A DNA stretch of 64,000 nt from Arthrobacter sp. E3 (GCF_017353415.1 NZ_JAFMPX010000002.1:1-64000); one strand, 5' to 3'; counted from the first letter of the stretch, positions 45,787 through 56,811 are shown. The notes: generated from the letters alone by a model not told the origin. Made by a program: numbers and translations.

Positions 45787-46977
45787 GTGGCGAAGGCAAA
45801 GTTCGAGCGGACCAAGCCGCACGTTAACATCGGCACCATCGGTCACGTTGACCATGGTAAGACCACGTTGACGGCTGCCATTTCCAAGGTACTTTACGAC
45901 AAGTACCCGGCACTCAACGAGCAGCGTGATTTCAGCTCCATCGACTCGGCTCCCGAGGAGAAGCAGCGCGGTATCACGATCAACATCTCCCACGTTGAGT
46001 ACCAGACCGAGAAGCGCCACTACGCACACGTAGACGCCCCCGGTCACGCTGACTACATCAAGAACATGATCACCGGTGCTGCCCAGATGGACGGCGCTAT
46101 CCTGGTGGTTGCTGCGACTGACGGCCCGATGGCCCAGACTCGCGAGCACGTTCTGCTGGCACGCCAGGTTGGCGTTCCCTACCTGCTGGTAGCACTGAAC
46201 AAGTCCGACATGGTCGACGACGAAGAACTTCTCGACTTGGTCGAGATGGAAGTTCGCGAACTCCTCTCCTCACAGGGCTTCGACGGCGACGAGGCACCGG
46301 TTATCCGCGTGTCCGGCCTGAAGGCACTGGAAGGGGACCCCAAGTGGGTCAAGTCCGTTGAGGACCTGATGGACGCCGTGGACAACCACGTTCCGGACCC
46401 GATCCGCGACAAGGACAAGCCGTTCCTCATGCCGGTTGAAGATGTCTTCACCATCACCGGCCGTGGAACTGTTGTGACGGGCCGCGCCGAGCGTGGAACC
46501 CTGAAGATCAACTCTGAAATTGAGATTGTCGGCATCCGTCCGGTTCAGAAGACCACGGTTACCGGTATCGAAATGTTCCACAAGCAGCTCGACGAGGCTT
46601 GGGCCGGCGAGAACTGTGGTCTGCTGCTCCGCGGTATCAAGCGCGAAGATGTAGAGCGTGGCCAGGTTATCGTGAAGCCGGGTTCCATTACCCCGCACAC
46701 CGATTTCGAAGCCAACGTCTACATCTTGGCCAAGGATGAGGGCGGGCGTCACAACCCGTTCTACTCCAACTACCGCCCGCAGTTCTACTTCCGCACCACG
46801 GATGTTACCGGCGTCATCACCTTGCCTGAGGGCACGGAAATGGTTATGCCTGGCGACAACACCGAAATGACTGTCGCGCTGATCCAGCCGATCGCCATGG
46901 AAGAAGGCCTCGGCTTTGCTATCCGCGAAGGCGGCCGCACCGTTGGTTCAGGTCGTGTCACCAAGATCATCAAGTAG
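45787..46977 (+). CDS. tuf: Elongation factor Tu
   Basis: EF-Tu delivers aminoacyl-tRNA. The GTG at 45787 (SD CTAGGAGGA) gives 396 residues with [58 protein letters not shown] (key residues intact), [23 protein letters not shown] and the C-terminal [13 protein letters not shown]. It is the last gene of the rpsL cluster. Confidence 0.98.
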   Translation: MAKAKFERTKPHVNIGTIGHVDHGKTTLTAAISKVLYDKYPALNEQRDFSSIDSAPEEKQRGITINISHVEYQTEKRHYAHVDAPGHADYIKNMITGAAQMDGAILVVAATDGPMAQTREHVLLARQVGVPYLLVALNKSDMVDDEELLDLVEMEVRELLSSQGFDGDEAPVIRVSGLKALEGDPKWVKSVEDLMDAVDNHVPDPIRDKDKPFLMPVEDVFTITGRGTVVTGRAERGTLKINSEIEIVGIRPVQKTTVTGIEMFHKQLDEAWAGENCGLLLRGIKREDVERGQVIVKPGSITPHTDFEANVYILAKDEGGRHNPFYSNYRPQFYFRTTDVTGVITLPEGTEMVMPGDNTEMTVALIQPIAMEEGLGFAIREGGRTVGSGRVTKIIK

Positions 46978-47000
46978 TCTCTGACATACTTGTAGTTCGC

Positions 47001-47034
47001 AAGAAGGGTCCCAGCTTAGGCTGGGACCCTTCTT
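47001..47034 (+). terminator. Terminator after tuf
   Basis: AAGAAGGGTCCCAGC and GCTGGGACCCTTCTT form a perfect 15-bp stem with a TTAG loop, about 20 bases past the tuf stop. Confidence 0.85.
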
Positions 47035-47148
47035 GCGTGTCTGGCTGACAAAGTAGTAAAAGTCTATTTTGTACATTCGATGGTCTAAATGACTTGATGC
47101 TGCGGTTCCTGCCATAGGCTGGGAACTCAATGTTCGTAGGGGAAGCGC

Positions 47149-50100
47149 ATGAGCCAGCAACAACAACCAGAAATACCCGCCCAACCAGCGCAGCTTGCCA
47201 TGACCGGTGAAGCCTACCGTCAGGGATATCTGGACGGGCACCTTGCGGGTTGGAAAGACGCCCTCGCTGCACAGGCGGCTGTACACGCGACTGGCGGCAG
47301 GATTGCTGAGATTATGCAGCCTCCAAGGCGGTACGCTCCGGAGCAGCAGGTTCCCCAACAAAGAGCGTCTGAACTGGCGGCTCCGCAGCCGCCAATGCCG
47401 ATGCCACACTACCCGCAGCAACCGCCACAGTGGCAGCAGTTGCCACAGCAGCAGTCGCCACGGTCCGGGAAAGCCCCCCTGGCCGATCCAACTACCATGG
47501 CCACCAGGAAACTCAAGCGGGAAACGCAGAACATCAACATAACGCTCTATGTGGCAAGCCTTCTCATGGTGGCCGCTGCTGCATTGTTTGTGGGCAGCAG
47601 CCTTCCCGTGACAGCGCGGCTGGTGGGTATTTGGCTGGGCACGGCACTTTTCTACGGTGCGGGTTTGCTGCTCCACGGTAGGGCAATCAAGCTCAAACCG
47701 GCGGCTGTCGCCTTTACTGGCACCGCCCTGGCCATCATTCCGTTTGCGGGTGTGGCCACTTACAACCTGGGCTTTCCTGATGCACCGGCTGTATGGCTGG
47801 CGACGTCGCTCATCGGCACAGTGGCCTATATATACGCCGCAGTACGCTTGCGCAGTCGCCTAGTGGTTTATGTATCCATGGCTTTCCTGCTGTCCACGGC
47901 GTGGTCCTCAGTGGCCATCATGGGGGCGGCGCTTGCCTGGTACTTCACGGCCCTGATCATCTTTGCTGCAGTGCTGGGGCTCATGGGGCACTTGCTCCAG
48001 CGCCGCGGGTCCGTGTCCGTCGCCGGCAGCACGAGCACTCTGTATGCCAGAGTTTTTGCTGAACTCGGCCCATGGTTCGCTCCTGTTGGCCTAGTTGGCT
48101 CACTTGTCCTTGGTCTGGCCCTGAACGCTGCGGACCATGCCCTGGTGCTCGTTGCAGGCGCGTTTTACTACGCTGTCATGATCGTCACCTCGACCAAGAG
48201 ATACAGTCGCTACAACTACGTGGGATTCCGGCTCTCGCTAACGCTGGCCGCCCCGTTCTTTGGCTGGATGATCCAGCCTGAACCGGTATGGGCAGCCGCG
48301 GCATTTACCACAGTGCTGGCCCTTCAGCTACTTGCAGGTGCCTACACACAAGTGCCGCTCTCCAAACTTCTTGGCCATGCCGCATGGGTACGGCGGGACA
48401 TCTACATGAGTGTTCCACTCATGTCCGCTGGCGCATTCGTGTGGAGCGTGGCGGAGTTCTTCAGCAACACCGGCACAGCAGGCTCTTGGTCATTGGCGGA
48501 CGCTGTTGGGGTGGGCGTTGGCTTGATTGCTGCCATGGCCCTTGTCCCTGCTTTCATGCCCCGCGGGGAATGGCTGCCACTTCCCGCGGCCGGGGCCGTA
48601 GTGCTGTGCTCGCCTTTCCTTGAAGCCATTGATTGGACCGTCCTGATGGGTGTTGCCCTGGGCTACGCGGTGATCAGGTATTTCTCCGGAAACGGAATCG
48701 TCCTCAGACGGGCCATGATGGTCATATCGCGATTCCTCGTGGTTGCTCTCGTGGCAGCAGGCCTAGCTGCAGTGCTTCCAGCTAACCCCGGCAAAACGGA
48801 GCTTATCGTCACTGTTGTGGCCGTCCTTGCAGCCCTGCAGCTGCTTGCTGATGCCCTGCTGTCCAAGCTTGCTGCAGCCAATCCTGTGACACGATGGTCT
48901 GCCGTCGGTTGGGCCGCCGTTGGCACTGTCCTGGTGGTCGCCTTGTCGGCGACCCAATGGTTCGTGGAGGGGCCAACGGGCCGCTTGGTGGCTGGCCTGT
49001 CACTGCTGCAGCTGCAATACGTTTTGGCGGCTGCTGCCATGGGTGCGGCTGCGGCATCCTATTCACTCCCCATGCGGCCACGCACGGTAGCGTCTGCTTC
49101 AAGCACGGAGCCTTCTGCCACCCGGACCGTGACGTACCGAGCTGGTGAGCTGCTGGCGCCGTCGTACCTAGTTGTGGCTGCACTTTGCGCAGGACCGGTC
49201 CTGCACGCCGGGGGTGCAAGCCTTGCCTGGGCCTTGGCAGCTGCCTACCTCATCGTGGCCGCGGCACTGATTGGTCGTCAGAGCGCACAGCTGCACCGCT
49301 GGCTCTACTGGTGGGGGAGCCGTGTGGTGTCACTTCTACTGACCGTGGCGTTGTTCCAGCTGTGGCAGGAATTTGATCCGATGACGCAAGTTGCCGGGAT
49401 GCGGGTGGGGCTTGGCCACGTCATGCTGGTGGCGTTGGTGCCGCAATTGCTGATTTTGCTTCTTGTGCTGGCGCGCGGCAGCGCCATCAGGGGGCTGTCG
49501 GCGGATCTTTGTGTTTCACTGGCAGCTGTTGTTGGTCTGTCAATGGCAGTGTCCATCGGCGGTGGGGGAGGGCGCTGGACAACCATGGTTGCCGTTGGCC
49601 TTGCTGCAGCGGCCGTTTCCGGGCTCACCATGGCGGGAGAAACCCGGCGCCAGCCGCTGCTGGCAGTGAGATGGGCGCCACCGACGGCACTGATTGTTGT
49701 GGCGTTGGCGTGCACCGGACACCGGCCGGTACTGATCATTGTCATGGCAATTGCGGTTGCTGCGTGGGCATTCGTGGCTGCTGCGGCCCACACGCTCATG
49801 GCGAGGAGCAGGTACTTCCTGTTGGCCAGAGCGGCTGCAACGGTCCTCGTCGCGGTGGTGGTCAGGGAACTCACCGGCGACGCGACCGTGCTTTCGCTGG
49901 CTGTCACGGCAACATTGTTGCTTCAAGTGTTGATGCAATTCCTTGCGACAAGAACTGCCCGTGTCAATGCTGCGGTAGGTGCGCCGAACCTTCTGCAGCC
50001 GAGCCTGTGGCTCGTGTTGGCTGCCCAGCTCGCGCTGCCGGTGTCCTACTACGTTGCCGGGGGCGGCTGGACACCTGCTGGATCAGCAGCCCGCTGGTTG

Positions 50101-50166
50101 GTTGCGCTGGAGCTGGCCGTGCTGGCCGGCACGGCACTTGCAGCCCAATCCTGGCTGAAGCAATGA
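47149..50166 (+). CDS. Very large polytopic membrane protein, N-terminal part
   Basis: The 1005 residues begin with a Gln/Pro-rich cytoplasmic segment (residues 1-125) with EAYRQGYLDGHLAGWKDAL, and end in a long series of helices; I count more than twenty. No catalytic motif is seen. The family resembles actinobacterial very large membrane proteins of unknown function related to the SCO7613 C-terminal domain (from memory, not verified). A TGA at 50164-50166 ends it, yet the same frame continues without interruption as another 379 codons. It lies between the tuf terminator and the S10 leader. Confidence 0.7.
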   Translation: MSQQQQPEIPAQPAQLAMTGEAYRQGYLDGHLAGWKDALAAQAAVHATGGRIAEIMQPPRRYAPEQQVPQQRASELAAPQPPMPMPHYPQQPPQWQQLPQQQSPRSGKAPLADPTTMATRKLKRETQNINITLYVASLLMVAAAALFVGSSLPVTARLVGIWLGTALFYGAGLLLHGRAIKLKPAAVAFTGTALAIIPFAGVATYNLGFPDAPAVWLATSLIGTVAYIYAAVRLRSRLVVYVSMAFLLSTAWSSVAIMGAALAWYFTALIIFAAVLGLMGHLLQRRGSVSVAGSTSTLYARVFAELGPWFAPVGLVGSLVLGLALNAADHALVLVAGAFYYAVMIVTSTKRYSRYNYVGFRLSLTLAAPFFGWMIQPEPVWAAAAFTTVLALQLLAGAYTQVPLSKLLGHAAWVRRDIYMSVPLMSAGAFVWSVAEFFSNTGTAGSWSLADAVGVGVGLIAAMALVPAFMPRGEWLPLPAAGAVVLCSPFLEAIDWTVLMGVALGYAVIRYFSGNGIVLRRAMMVISRFLVVALVAAGLAAVLPANPGKTELIVTVVAVLAALQLLADALLSKLAAANPVTRWSAVGWAAVGTVLVVALSATQWFVEGPTGRLVAGLSLLQLQYVLAAAAMGAAAASYSLPMRPRTVASASSTEPSATRTVTYRAGELLAPSYLVVAALCAGPVLHAGGASLAWALAAAYLIVAAALIGRQSAQLHRWLYWWGSRVVSLLLTVALFQLWQEFDPMTQVAGMRVGLGHVMLVALVPQLLILLLVLARGSAIRGLSADLCVSLAAVVGLSMAVSIGGGGGRWTTMVAVGLAAAAVSGLTMAGETRRQPLLAVRWAPPTALIVVALACTGHRPVLIIVMAIAVAAWAFVAAAAHTLMARSRYFLLARAAATVLVAVVVRELTGDATVLSLAVTATLLLQVLMQFLATRTARVNAAVGAPNLLQPSLWLVLAAQLALPVSYYVAGGGWTPAGSAARWLVALELAVLAGTALAAQSWLKQ

Positions 50167-50187
50167 GGGGCTTCATATCTGGCGATC

Positions 50188-51303
50188 GTGGCCATCATGG
50201 GTGCGGCAGCCGTCGTTGCGCCGCTTCTGCGCCCTGGCACCACCGCGCTCATACTCTTGGCCCTGTGCCTGGCCGTGATCGCGAGGCGCTGCCTCAGCAC
50301 TCCCCGGACTCCGGAAATGTCCTGGTACTGGCTCGTGGCCACGGGATGCTTCCTGCTGACCGCCCCGGTGGTCGACGGCGACGCCCGTGTTGGACTGTTT
50401 GCCGCGATGTGGGCCGTGGTGGCACTGGCCCTGATTCTTGCAGGTCACGTGATCAAGAAGGCCTGGGTGGCTTTGCCGGCTTCGGTTCTCTTCTTCTTTG
50501 CCGCGGTACTCTTCGGCGCCCAGGTGCTGGAATCCACCGGCCAGCCCGGTGTGTCGGCACTTGCAGGGTATGGAGCGGTTGTCGGTGTCTTGTACGTGCT
50601 CCGTTTGCTGCTGTTGGACGCTGACCAAGACAGGCCCGTAGAGCTCTACAGCGTTATCGGCACGGCGATTGGAGGAGGGGCAATTTTCGCCTTGTGGGCC
50701 ATCCTCGACCACCAGACGGTGCTGCTCGGTGCCGCCGCCTACACGGTTGTCGCCGTACTTGCTTGTTTCGAGGCGCCAGCCACCCGCCGCAAGGCATGCG
50801 TCGATGCAGGCATTGTCTCCGGAGCGGTCGTGTGGTTCTGGGCCTGCAACAGTTACCTTGACCTGGGCATGTTCTGGGCCATCCAATGGTGTGCCCTAGC
50901 ACTGGGTGCCTTGGCCGTGATCCGGTACGTGGGGGAGCGGCAGAAAACCGGCAAGGCACTGCTCATGGGAGCGGCAGCCTTTGCCAGCGTGGGCGCATTC
51001 ACCACCATCTTCAGCGGGGAACCGGTGCAGCAGGTTCTCTCCCTGGTGGTTTTCGCGGCCCTACTGGTGGTGGGGATGACCCTTGACGAACGTGTCTTCA
51101 CCGTCTGGGGCGCCATCGGTGTGGCCACGGGCGTGCTCTGGTATCTGCGGGGATTCACCTACCTCCTTCTCGCCCTGCTGGCCTTGGCACTCATTGCCTT
51201 CGCCATCTGGCGGCTAAACCGCAAGAAGCCCGACGCTGGTAACCCTCGTCCGCCGTTGCCGAACCAGCCGCCCGCAGTGCCCCAGGAACAACAACAGCCG
51301 TAA
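50188..51303 (+). CDS. Membrane protein, probable C-terminal part split off by an in-frame TGA
   Basis: The 371 residues form about ten helices, beginning MAIMGAAAVVAPLLRPGTTALILLAL and ending in a polar, Pro/Gln-rich tail NQPPAVPQEQQQP. The tail mirrors the Gln/Pro composition at the N-terminus of the gene at 47149. The frame is the same as that upstream gene and only seven codons separate the stop from the GTG used as start here. No SD is found before this GTG. I therefore think the two are one protein of about 1384 residues interrupted by a nonsense codon, or else a recoded stop. Confidence 0.55.
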   Translation: MAIMGAAAVVAPLLRPGTTALILLALCLAVIARRCLSTPRTPEMSWYWLVATGCFLLTAPVVDGDARVGLFAAMWAVVALALILAGHVIKKAWVALPASVLFFFAAVLFGAQVLESTGQPGVSALAGYGAVVGVLYVLRLLLLDADQDRPVELYSVIGTAIGGGAIFALWAILDHQTVLLGAAAYTVVAVLACFEAPATRRKACVDAGIVSGAVVWFWACNSYLDLGMFWAIQWCALALGALAVIRYVGERQKTGKALLMGAAAFASVGAFTTIFSGEPVQQVLSLVVFAALLVVGMTLDERVFTVWGAIGVATGVLWYLRGFTYLLLALLALALIAFAIWRLNRKKPDAGNPRPPLPNQPPAVPQEQQQP

Positions 51304-51668
51304 CCCCACAGCAGCAACGCAGCCATGACGACGAGCATGTACTCGAGTGTCAACACGATGGGCACCACCAGCAAGGCAGCCATGAGTGCGCAGCCGGGAC
51401 TGCGTGCACCCGCCGCTTGCGGTGACTTTACTCACGTGGGTTGCATCTCATGCTCCTCAAGGCTGCCGTGAGGGCGCCGAATCAGGGGAAGTAGGGGTGC
51501 ACGCAGCCATTCTCATGCCAGCCCCGATTGGCGCAATGGCGCAGAATCCGGCATACTTATTGAGTTGTTCAAGTGCTTTTTCGTGTCCCGGTCGAGATAA
51601 TGCTCGATGCAGGGTCCAAGCTAAAGCCCAAACATAACCAATCCTTCGCAATGAGGTGCGGGTCCGTG

Positions 51669-51682
51669 CGTAAATTATTACG
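51669..51682. promoter_or_regulatory. Palindrome in the 560-base leader of rpsJ
   Basis: CGTAA-ATTA-TTACG is a 14-base palindrome in the 51304-51863 gap. Two small hairpins follow: CCGACC-GCGG-GGGTCGG at about 51688-51706 and CCGGAT-TT-ATCCGG at about 51728-51743. They could be a regulatory site and an S10-type leader. The region has no credible ORF: one frame (51573-51794) lacks recognisable content. Confidence 0.4.
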
Positions 51683-51863
51683 ACACGCCCGACCGCGGGG
51701 GTCGGAGCTTCGATGGATTGAGGAACCCGGATTTATCCGGATTCAGTTCATTGGGAGCGTGGCTGGAATCGCCACATTTGAACAGGAAAAGTAAACAGCG
51801 TTTACGTCAACAGCATCGCTCCTTATTAGGATGCTTCGTTACAGGAAAGAGAGTCACGACGCC

Positions 51864-52172
51864 ATGGCGGGACAAAAAATCCGCATCCGGCTGAAGTCAT
51901 ATGACCACGAGGTCATTGATGTTTCAGCCCGGAAGATCGTTGAGACGGTCACGCGCGCAGGCGCAACGGTAGTAGGCCCCGTGCCGCTGCCCACCGAGAA
52001 GAACATTTACTGTGTAATTCGTTCACCTCACAAGTACAAGGACAGCCGCGAGCACTTTGAAATGCGCACGCACAAGCGTCTGATCGACATCATTGATCCC
52101 ACGCCCAAGGCAGTGGATTCGCTTATGCGTCTCGACTTGCCGGCCGACGTGAACATCGAAATCAAACTGTAG
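51864..52172 (+). CDS. rpsJ: 30S ribosomal protein S10
   Basis: S10 sits in the small-subunit head and also forms the NusB antitermination complex. The 102 residues begin [19 protein letters not shown] and include [20 protein letters not shown] and [29 protein letters not shown]. The ATG at 51864 is preceded by GGAAAGAG. It is the first gene of the S10 operon. Confidence 0.97.
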   Translation: MAGQKIRIRLKSYDHEVIDVSARKIVETVTRAGATVVGPVPLPTEKNIYCVIRSPHKYKDSREHFEMRTHKRLIDIIDPTPKAVDSLMRLDLPADVNIEIKL

Positions 52173-52189
52173 GGAGGTGCTGAGAAACT

Positions 52190-52840
52190 ATGACCGCGAC
52201 CCGAAACACTAAGGGCATCCTGGGCACGAAGCTCGGCATGACCCAGGTCTGGGACGAGAACAACTTGCTTGTTCCTGTAACTGTCGTCCAGGCCGACTCC
52301 AACGTCATCACCCAGCTGCGCAACGCAGAAGTTGATGGCTATGTAGCGATTCAGATCGGCTACGGCCAGATCGATCCCCGCAAGGTCACCAAGCCTTTGG
52401 CTGGTCACTTCGAAAAGGCAGGCGTAACGCCTCGCCGCCACGTCGTCGAGCTGCGCACCGCAGATGCCGACACTTACTCACTCGGCCAGGAGCTCTCAGT
52501 TGAGATCTTCGAAGCCGGCCAGAAGGTCGACGTCGTCGGTACTTCAAAGGGTAAGGGCTTTGCCGGTGTCATGAAGCGTCACGGCTTCCACGGCGCCCCG
52601 GCCTCACACGGTGCACACAAGAACCACCGCAAGCCCGGTTCCATCGGTGGCGCGTCCACCCCTGGCCGCGTTTTCAAGGGTATGCGCATGGCAGGCCGTA
52701 TGGGTGCCGAGCGCGTAACCACCATGAACCTCACGGTTCACGGTGTTGACGCCGAGAAGTCGCTGCTGCTGATCAAGGGTGCCGTCCCCGGCGCCCGCGG
52801 CTCGGTCGTACTCGTACGCACCGCCGTGAAGGGAGCATAA
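52190..52840 (+). CDS. rplC: 50S ribosomal protein L3
   Basis: L3 is an early assembly protein near the peptidyl transferase centre. The 216 residues start [22 protein letters not shown] and carry the conserved glutamine-loop region [23 protein letters not shown] and [23 protein letters not shown]. It lies 17 bases after rpsJ. Confidence 0.97.
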   Translation: MTATRNTKGILGTKLGMTQVWDENNLLVPVTVVQADSNVITQLRNAEVDGYVAIQIGYGQIDPRKVTKPLAGHFEKAGVTPRRHVVELRTADADTYSLGQELSVEIFEAGQKVDVVGTSKGKGFAGVMKRHGFHGAPASHGAHKNHRKPGSIGGASTPGRVFKGMRMAGRMGAERVTTMNLTVHGVDAEKSLLLIKGAVPGARGSVVLVRTAVKGA

Positions 52841-52844
52841 GTAA

Positions 52845-53681
52845 ATGGCTACTGTAAAGGTTGACCTGCCTGCAGAGATCTTCGACGTACAGACCAACGT
52901 GCCGTTGTTGCACCAGGTTGTCGTCGCTCAGCTCGCTGCTGCCCGCCAGGGTACCCACAAGACCAAGACCCGCGCCGAAGTATCCGGTGCAGGCCGCAAG
53001 CCGTTCGCACAGAAGGGTACCGGCCGTGCCCGTCAGGGTTCCATCCGCGCCCCTCACATGACCGGCGGTGGCGTTGTCCACGGTCCCACCCCTCGCGACT
53101 ACAGCCAGCGCACCCCCAAGAAGATGAAGGCTGCTGCACTGCGCGGCGCCCTGTCTGACCGCGCACGCAACGGCCGTATCCATGTTGTGGCTGAACTGGT
53201 TGCCGGCATCAAGCCGTCCACCAAGGCTGCAAAGGCTACTTTGGCCGCCGTGACCTCGCGCAAGAACGTGCTTGTTGTCATCGAGCGCGCCAATGATGTT
53301 GCCGCGTTGAGCGTTCGCAACATCACGGATCTTCACGTTCTGTATGTTGACCAGCTCAACACCTACGACGTGCTGATCTCCGATGACATCGTCTTCACCC
53401 AGGCTGCCTACGAGGCTTTTGTCTCGGGCCGCGCAGCTGCTGAAGCTTTCGCTTCCAGCCTGCTGGTTGTTGACGCGTCGGGTTCCGAAGAAGCTGTTGA
53501 AGGCGCCGAAGGCACCATCAAGGGCAACAAGGACTCCATGAAGTACCACGTGCCTGGTTCACGCTGGTACGACGCCACTGTGGCCGAGGCCTGGTTCGCA
53601 ACGGTTGAGGAAGCCAAGGCTGCAGGCTTTGTTCCCGCCGGCGGCGAAGCTGCCCAGACGATCGAGGAGGACGCCAAGTGA
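52845..53681 (+). CDS. rplD: 50S ribosomal protein L4
   Basis: L4 contacts the exit tunnel and can repress the S10 operon in gamma-proteobacteria. The 278 residues have [43 protein letters not shown] long C-terminal extension of about 60 residues beyond the core ([16 protein letters not shown] end) is unlike the short model forms. Its stop overlaps the rplW GTG by GTGA. Confidence 0.96.
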   Translation: MATVKVDLPAEIFDVQTNVPLLHQVVVAQLAAARQGTHKTKTRAEVSGAGRKPFAQKGTGRARQGSIRAPHMTGGGVVHGPTPRDYSQRTPKKMKAAALRGALSDRARNGRIHVVAELVAGIKPSTKAAKATLAAVTSRKNVLVVIERANDVAALSVRNITDLHVLYVDQLNTYDVLISDDIVFTQAAYEAFVSGRAAAEAFASSLLVVDASGSEEAVEGAEGTIKGNKDSMKYHVPGSRWYDATVAEAWFATVEEAKAAGFVPAGGEAAQTIEEDAK

Positions 53682-53983
53682 GCGCCGTCACCATCAAGGA
53701 TCCGCGCGACGTAGTGCTTGCACCCGTCGTCTCGGAAAAGAGCTACGGCTTGATCGACGAAGGTAAGTACACCTTCCTGGTCGACCCACGCTCGAACAAG
53801 ACCGAGATCAAGCTGGCCGTGGAGAAAATCTTCTCCGTCAAGGTCGACTCGATCAACACCATCAACCGTGCCGGTAAGCGCAAGCGCACCAAGTTCGGAT
53901 GGGGACAGCGCAAGAACACCAAGCGCGCAATCGTCTCTCTCCGCGAGGGCACGATCGACATCTTCGGCGGTCCGCTTTCATAA
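53678..53983 (+). CDS. rplW: 50S ribosomal protein L23
   Basis: L23 lies at the tunnel exit and docks trigger factor and SRP. The 101 residues include [36 protein letters not shown] and [20 protein letters not shown]. The GTG overlaps the rplD stop. Confidence 0.96.
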   Translation: MSAVTIKDPRDVVLAPVVSEKSYGLIDEGKYTFLVDPRSNKTEIKLAVEKIFSVKVDSINTINRAGKRKRTKFGWGQRKNTKRAIVSLREGTIDIFGGPLS

Positions 53984-54013
53984 GCGGAGACCACTTTAAC
54001 GAGGAAATATACT

Positions 54014-54853
54014 ATGGGAATCCGTAAATATAAGCCGACAACCCCGGGCCGTCGCGGCTCGAGCGTTGCCGACTTCACAGAAATCACGCGGTCGACGCCG
54101 GAGAAGTCTCTGGTCCGTCCCCTGCCCAAAAAGGGTGGCCGCAATAACACTGGTCGTATCACGACTCGTCACAAGGGTGGTGGCCACAAGCGCCAGTACC
54201 GCCTGATTGACTTCCGTCGTCACGACAAGGATGGCGTCAACGCCCGCGTAGCTGAGATCGAATACGATCCCAACCGCACGGCGCGCATTGCCCTCCTGCA
54301 CTACGTTGATGGCACCAAGCGTTACATCATTGCTCCGAACAAGCTCAATCAGGGCGACTTTGTCGAAGCCGGTGCGGCTGCTGACATCAAGCCTGGCAAC
54401 AACCTTCCGTTGCGCAACATCCCCGTGGGTACTGTTATCCACGCTGTGGAGCTGCGTCCCGGTGGCGGTGCCAAGATGGCTCGTTCCGCTGGTGCTTCGG
54501 TTCAGCTCGTCGCCAAGGAAGGCAAGTTCGCCCAGCTGCGTCTGCCCTCCGGTGAAATCCGCAACGTTGATGCGCGCTGCCGCGCGACCATCGGCGAAGT
54601 TGGAAACGCTGAGCAGTCCAACATCAACTGGGGTAAGGCTGGCCGTATGCGCTGGAAGGGCGTTCGCCCGACCGTCCGCGGTGTTGTCATGAACCCTGTT
54701 GATCACCCTCATGGTGGTGGTGAAGGCAAGACCTCCGGTGGACGTCACCCGGTCAACCCGAACGGTAAGCGCGAAGGCCGTACCCGCCGTCCCAACAAAG
54801 AGAGCGACAAGCTGATTGTTCGTCGCCGCCGTACTGGCAAGAACAAGCGATAG
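54014..54853 (+). CDS. rplB: 50S ribosomal protein L2
   Basis: L2 bridges the subunits and helps form the peptidyl transferase centre. The 279 residues start [17 protein letters not shown] and contain [22 protein letters not shown] and the C-terminal [25 protein letters not shown] with the conserved histidine (VDHPHGG). Confidence 0.98.
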   Translation: MGIRKYKPTTPGRRGSSVADFTEITRSTPEKSLVRPLPKKGGRNNTGRITTRHKGGGHKRQYRLIDFRRHDKDGVNARVAEIEYDPNRTARIALLHYVDGTKRYIIAPNKLNQGDFVEAGAAADIKPGNNLPLRNIPVGTVIHAVELRPGGGAKMARSAGASVQLVAKEGKFAQLRLPSGEIRNVDARCRATIGEVGNAEQSNINWGKAGRMRWKGVRPTVRGVVMNPVDHPHGGGEGKTSGGRHPVNPNGKREGRTRRPNKESDKLIVRRRRTGKNKR

Positions 54854-54865
54854 GAGCCTGGAGAC

Positions 54866-55147
54866 ATGCCACGTAGCCTGAAAAAGGGTCCCTTCGTTGA
54901 CCAGCACCTCTTTGTAAAGGTAGCTAGGGAAAACGATAAGGGTACCAAGAACGTCATTAAGACCTGGTCCCGCCGCTCGATGATCATCCCGGACATGCTG
55001 GGTCACACGATCGCCGTGCACGATGGTCGCAAGCACATTCCCGTGTTTGTTACTGAGTCGATGGTCGGGCACAAGCTCGGCGAATTCGCCCCCACGCGGA
55101 CATTCCGCGGCCATGTCAAGGACGACCGTAAGGGCAAGCGCCGCTAA
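54866..55147 (+). CDS. rpsS: 30S ribosomal protein S19
   Basis: S19 binds in the small-subunit head with S13. The 93 residues begin [19 protein letters not shown] and include [48 protein letters not shown]. Confidence 0.97.
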   Translation: MPRSLKKGPFVDQHLFVKVARENDKGTKNVIKTWSRRSMIIPDMLGHTIAVHDGRKHIPVFVTESMVGHKLGEFAPTRTFRGHVKDDRKGKRR

Positions 55148-55186
55148 GGCGCTTGACTTTACGGCTAAGACGAGAGAGAGATAGCA

Positions 55187-55552
55187 ATGGAAGCCAAGGC
55201 AAGTGCGCGTCATCTGCGCGTCACGCCTATGAAGGCCCGGCGCGTCGTCAACCTGATTCGTGGCAAGCAGGCGAATGAGGCATTGGCGATTTTGAAGTTT
55301 GCCCCCCAGGCAGCTTCGGAGCCGGTATTCAAGGTAGTCCAGTCCGCAGTGGCTAACGCCCGCGTTCTGGCAGATCGCGACAGCATCGCGTTCAATGAAA
55401 ATGATCTGTACATCAGCGAAATCTTCGTTGACGAAGGCCCCACGATGAAGCGGTTCCAGCCGCGAGCACAGGGCCGTGCATTTCAGATCAAGAAGCGTAC
55501 AAGCCACGTAACCGTGGTTGTCGCTACCCCCGAGAAAGAGGAGGCTCGCTAA
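55187..55552 (+). CDS. rplV: 50S ribosomal protein L22
   Basis: L22 lines the exit tunnel. The 121 residues start [20 protein letters not shown] and end with the extended loop [24 protein letters not shown]. It abuts rpsC with no intergenic base. Confidence 0.97.
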   Translation: MEAKASARHLRVTPMKARRVVNLIRGKQANEALAILKFAPQAASEPVFKVVQSAVANARVLADRDSIAFNENDLYISEIFVDEGPTMKRFQPRAQGRAFQIKKRTSHVTVVVATPEKEEAR

Positions 55553-56392
55553 GTGGGACAGAAAGTAAACCCGCACGGTTTCCGTCTCGGGATCACCACG
55601 GATCACCGTTCACATTGGTTCGCGGACAGCAACAAGCCCGGCCAGCGGTACAAGGACTTCGTAAAAGAAGACATCCAGATCCGCGCACTCATGTCAACGG
55701 GCATGGATCGCGCCGGCATTTCCAAGGTTGAGATCGAGCGCACCCGTGACCGTGTACGTGTGGATATCCACACCGCACGCCCCGGAATTGTTATCGGTCG
55801 CCGTGGAGCCGAAGCAGACCGCATCCGCGGCGAGCTCGAAAAGCTCACCGACAAGCAGGTTCAGCTGAACATCCTGGAAGTCAAGAACCCGGAAGCAGAC
55901 GCTCAGCTTGTTGCCCAGGGCATCGCAGAGCAGCTTACTAGCCGTGTGGCTTTCCGCCGCGCGATGAAGAAGGCTATGCAGTCCGCACAGCGCACTGGCA
56001 GCGTCAAGGGCATCCGTGTCGCTTGTGCCGGTCGCTTGGGTGGCGCTGAAATGTCACGCACCGAGTTCTACCGCGAAGGTCGTGTGCCCCTGCACACCCT
56101 GCGCGCCAACATCGATTACGGCTTCTTCGAAGCCAAGACCGTGTTCGGCCGCATTGGTGTCAAGGTCTGGATCTACAAGGGCGACGTCACGAGTAAGGAA
56201 CTGGCTGCTCAGGCAGCCGCTGCTCCTGCACGTGGCCGCGGCCCCCGCCGTGACGGTGACGACCGCGGTGCCCGCGGCCCCCGTGCCGGTGGCGACCGTC
56301 GTCGCAACGACCGCAACGAGCGCACTGAGGCTCCGGCCGCAGTTGAGGCTCCGGCAGCTGCAGCCCCGGCAGCAGAAGGAGGAGAGGCTTAA
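55553..56392 (+). CDS. rpsC: 30S ribosomal protein S3
   Basis: S3 sits at the mRNA entry. The 279 residues include the KH domain ([22 protein letters not shown]) and [39 protein letters not shown]-terminal tail of about 60 residues is rich in Arg/Gly ([18 protein letters not shown] and similar) and then Ala/Pro/Glu. The tail is longer than in E. coli; RGG-like tails occur in actinobacterial S3. Confidence 0.96.
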   Translation: MGQKVNPHGFRLGITTDHRSHWFADSNKPGQRYKDFVKEDIQIRALMSTGMDRAGISKVEIERTRDRVRVDIHTARPGIVIGRRGAEADRIRGELEKLTDKQVQLNILEVKNPEADAQLVAQGIAEQLTSRVAFRRAMKKAMQSAQRTGSVKGIRVACAGRLGGAEMSRTEFYREGRVPLHTLRANIDYGFFEAKTVFGRIGVKVWIYKGDVTSKELAAQAAAAPARGRGPRRDGDDRGARGPRAGGDRRRNDRNERTEAPAAVEAPAAAAPAAEGGEA

Positions 56393-56809
56393 ATGCTTAT
56401 CCCACGTCGAGTAAAGCACCGTAAGCAGCACCACCCCGGTCGTACGGGTCAGGCTACTGGCGGCACCGTGGTTTCGTTCGGTGAGTGGGGCATTCAGGCT
56501 CTCTCCCCGGCATACGTGACCAACCGTCAGATCGAGTCCGCTCGTATCGCCATGACTCGTCACATCAAGCGTGGCGGAAAGGTGTGGATCAACATCTACC
56601 CTGACCGTCCCTTGACGAAGAAGCCTGCTGAAACCCGCATGGGTTCCGGTAAGGGTTCGCCCGAGTGGTGGATCGCGAATGTCAAGCCCGGCCGTGTTCT
56701 CTTTGAACTCTCCGGTGTATCAGAAGAGGTAGCACGCGAGGCATTGCGCCTGGCAATCCACAAGCTGCCGTTGAAAGCACGCATTGTGCGTCGCGAAGGT
56801 GGTGAGTAG
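56393..56809 (+). CDS. rplP: 50S ribosomal protein L16
   Basis: L16 helps position the A-site tRNA. The 138 residues start [19 protein letters not shown] and have [75 protein letters not shown] with the key GKGSPE loop. The ATG follows the rpsC stop directly. Confidence 0.97.
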   Translation: MLIPRRVKHRKQHHPGRTGQATGGTVVSFGEWGIQALSPAYVTNRQIESARIAMTRHIKRGGKVWINIYPDRPLTKKPAETRMGSGKGSPEWWIANVKPGRVLFELSGVSEEVAREALRLAIHKLPLKARIVRREGGE

Positions 56810-56811
56810 AG

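Noticed and set aside
49509-50624. 371-codon plus-strand frame inside the giant membrane protein
   Set aside because: Rich in Cys, Gly and Arg with no hydrophobic pattern. It overlaps the helix-rich frame that carries the real coding signal.
51573-51794. 73-codon frame upstream of rpsJ
   Set aside because: No SD and no conserved pattern; it overlaps palindromes and hairpins.
53996-55606. 536-codon minus-strand frame opposite rplB-rpsS-rplV
   Set aside because: It covers three ribosomal genes; its composition follows from the codon bias of the real strand.
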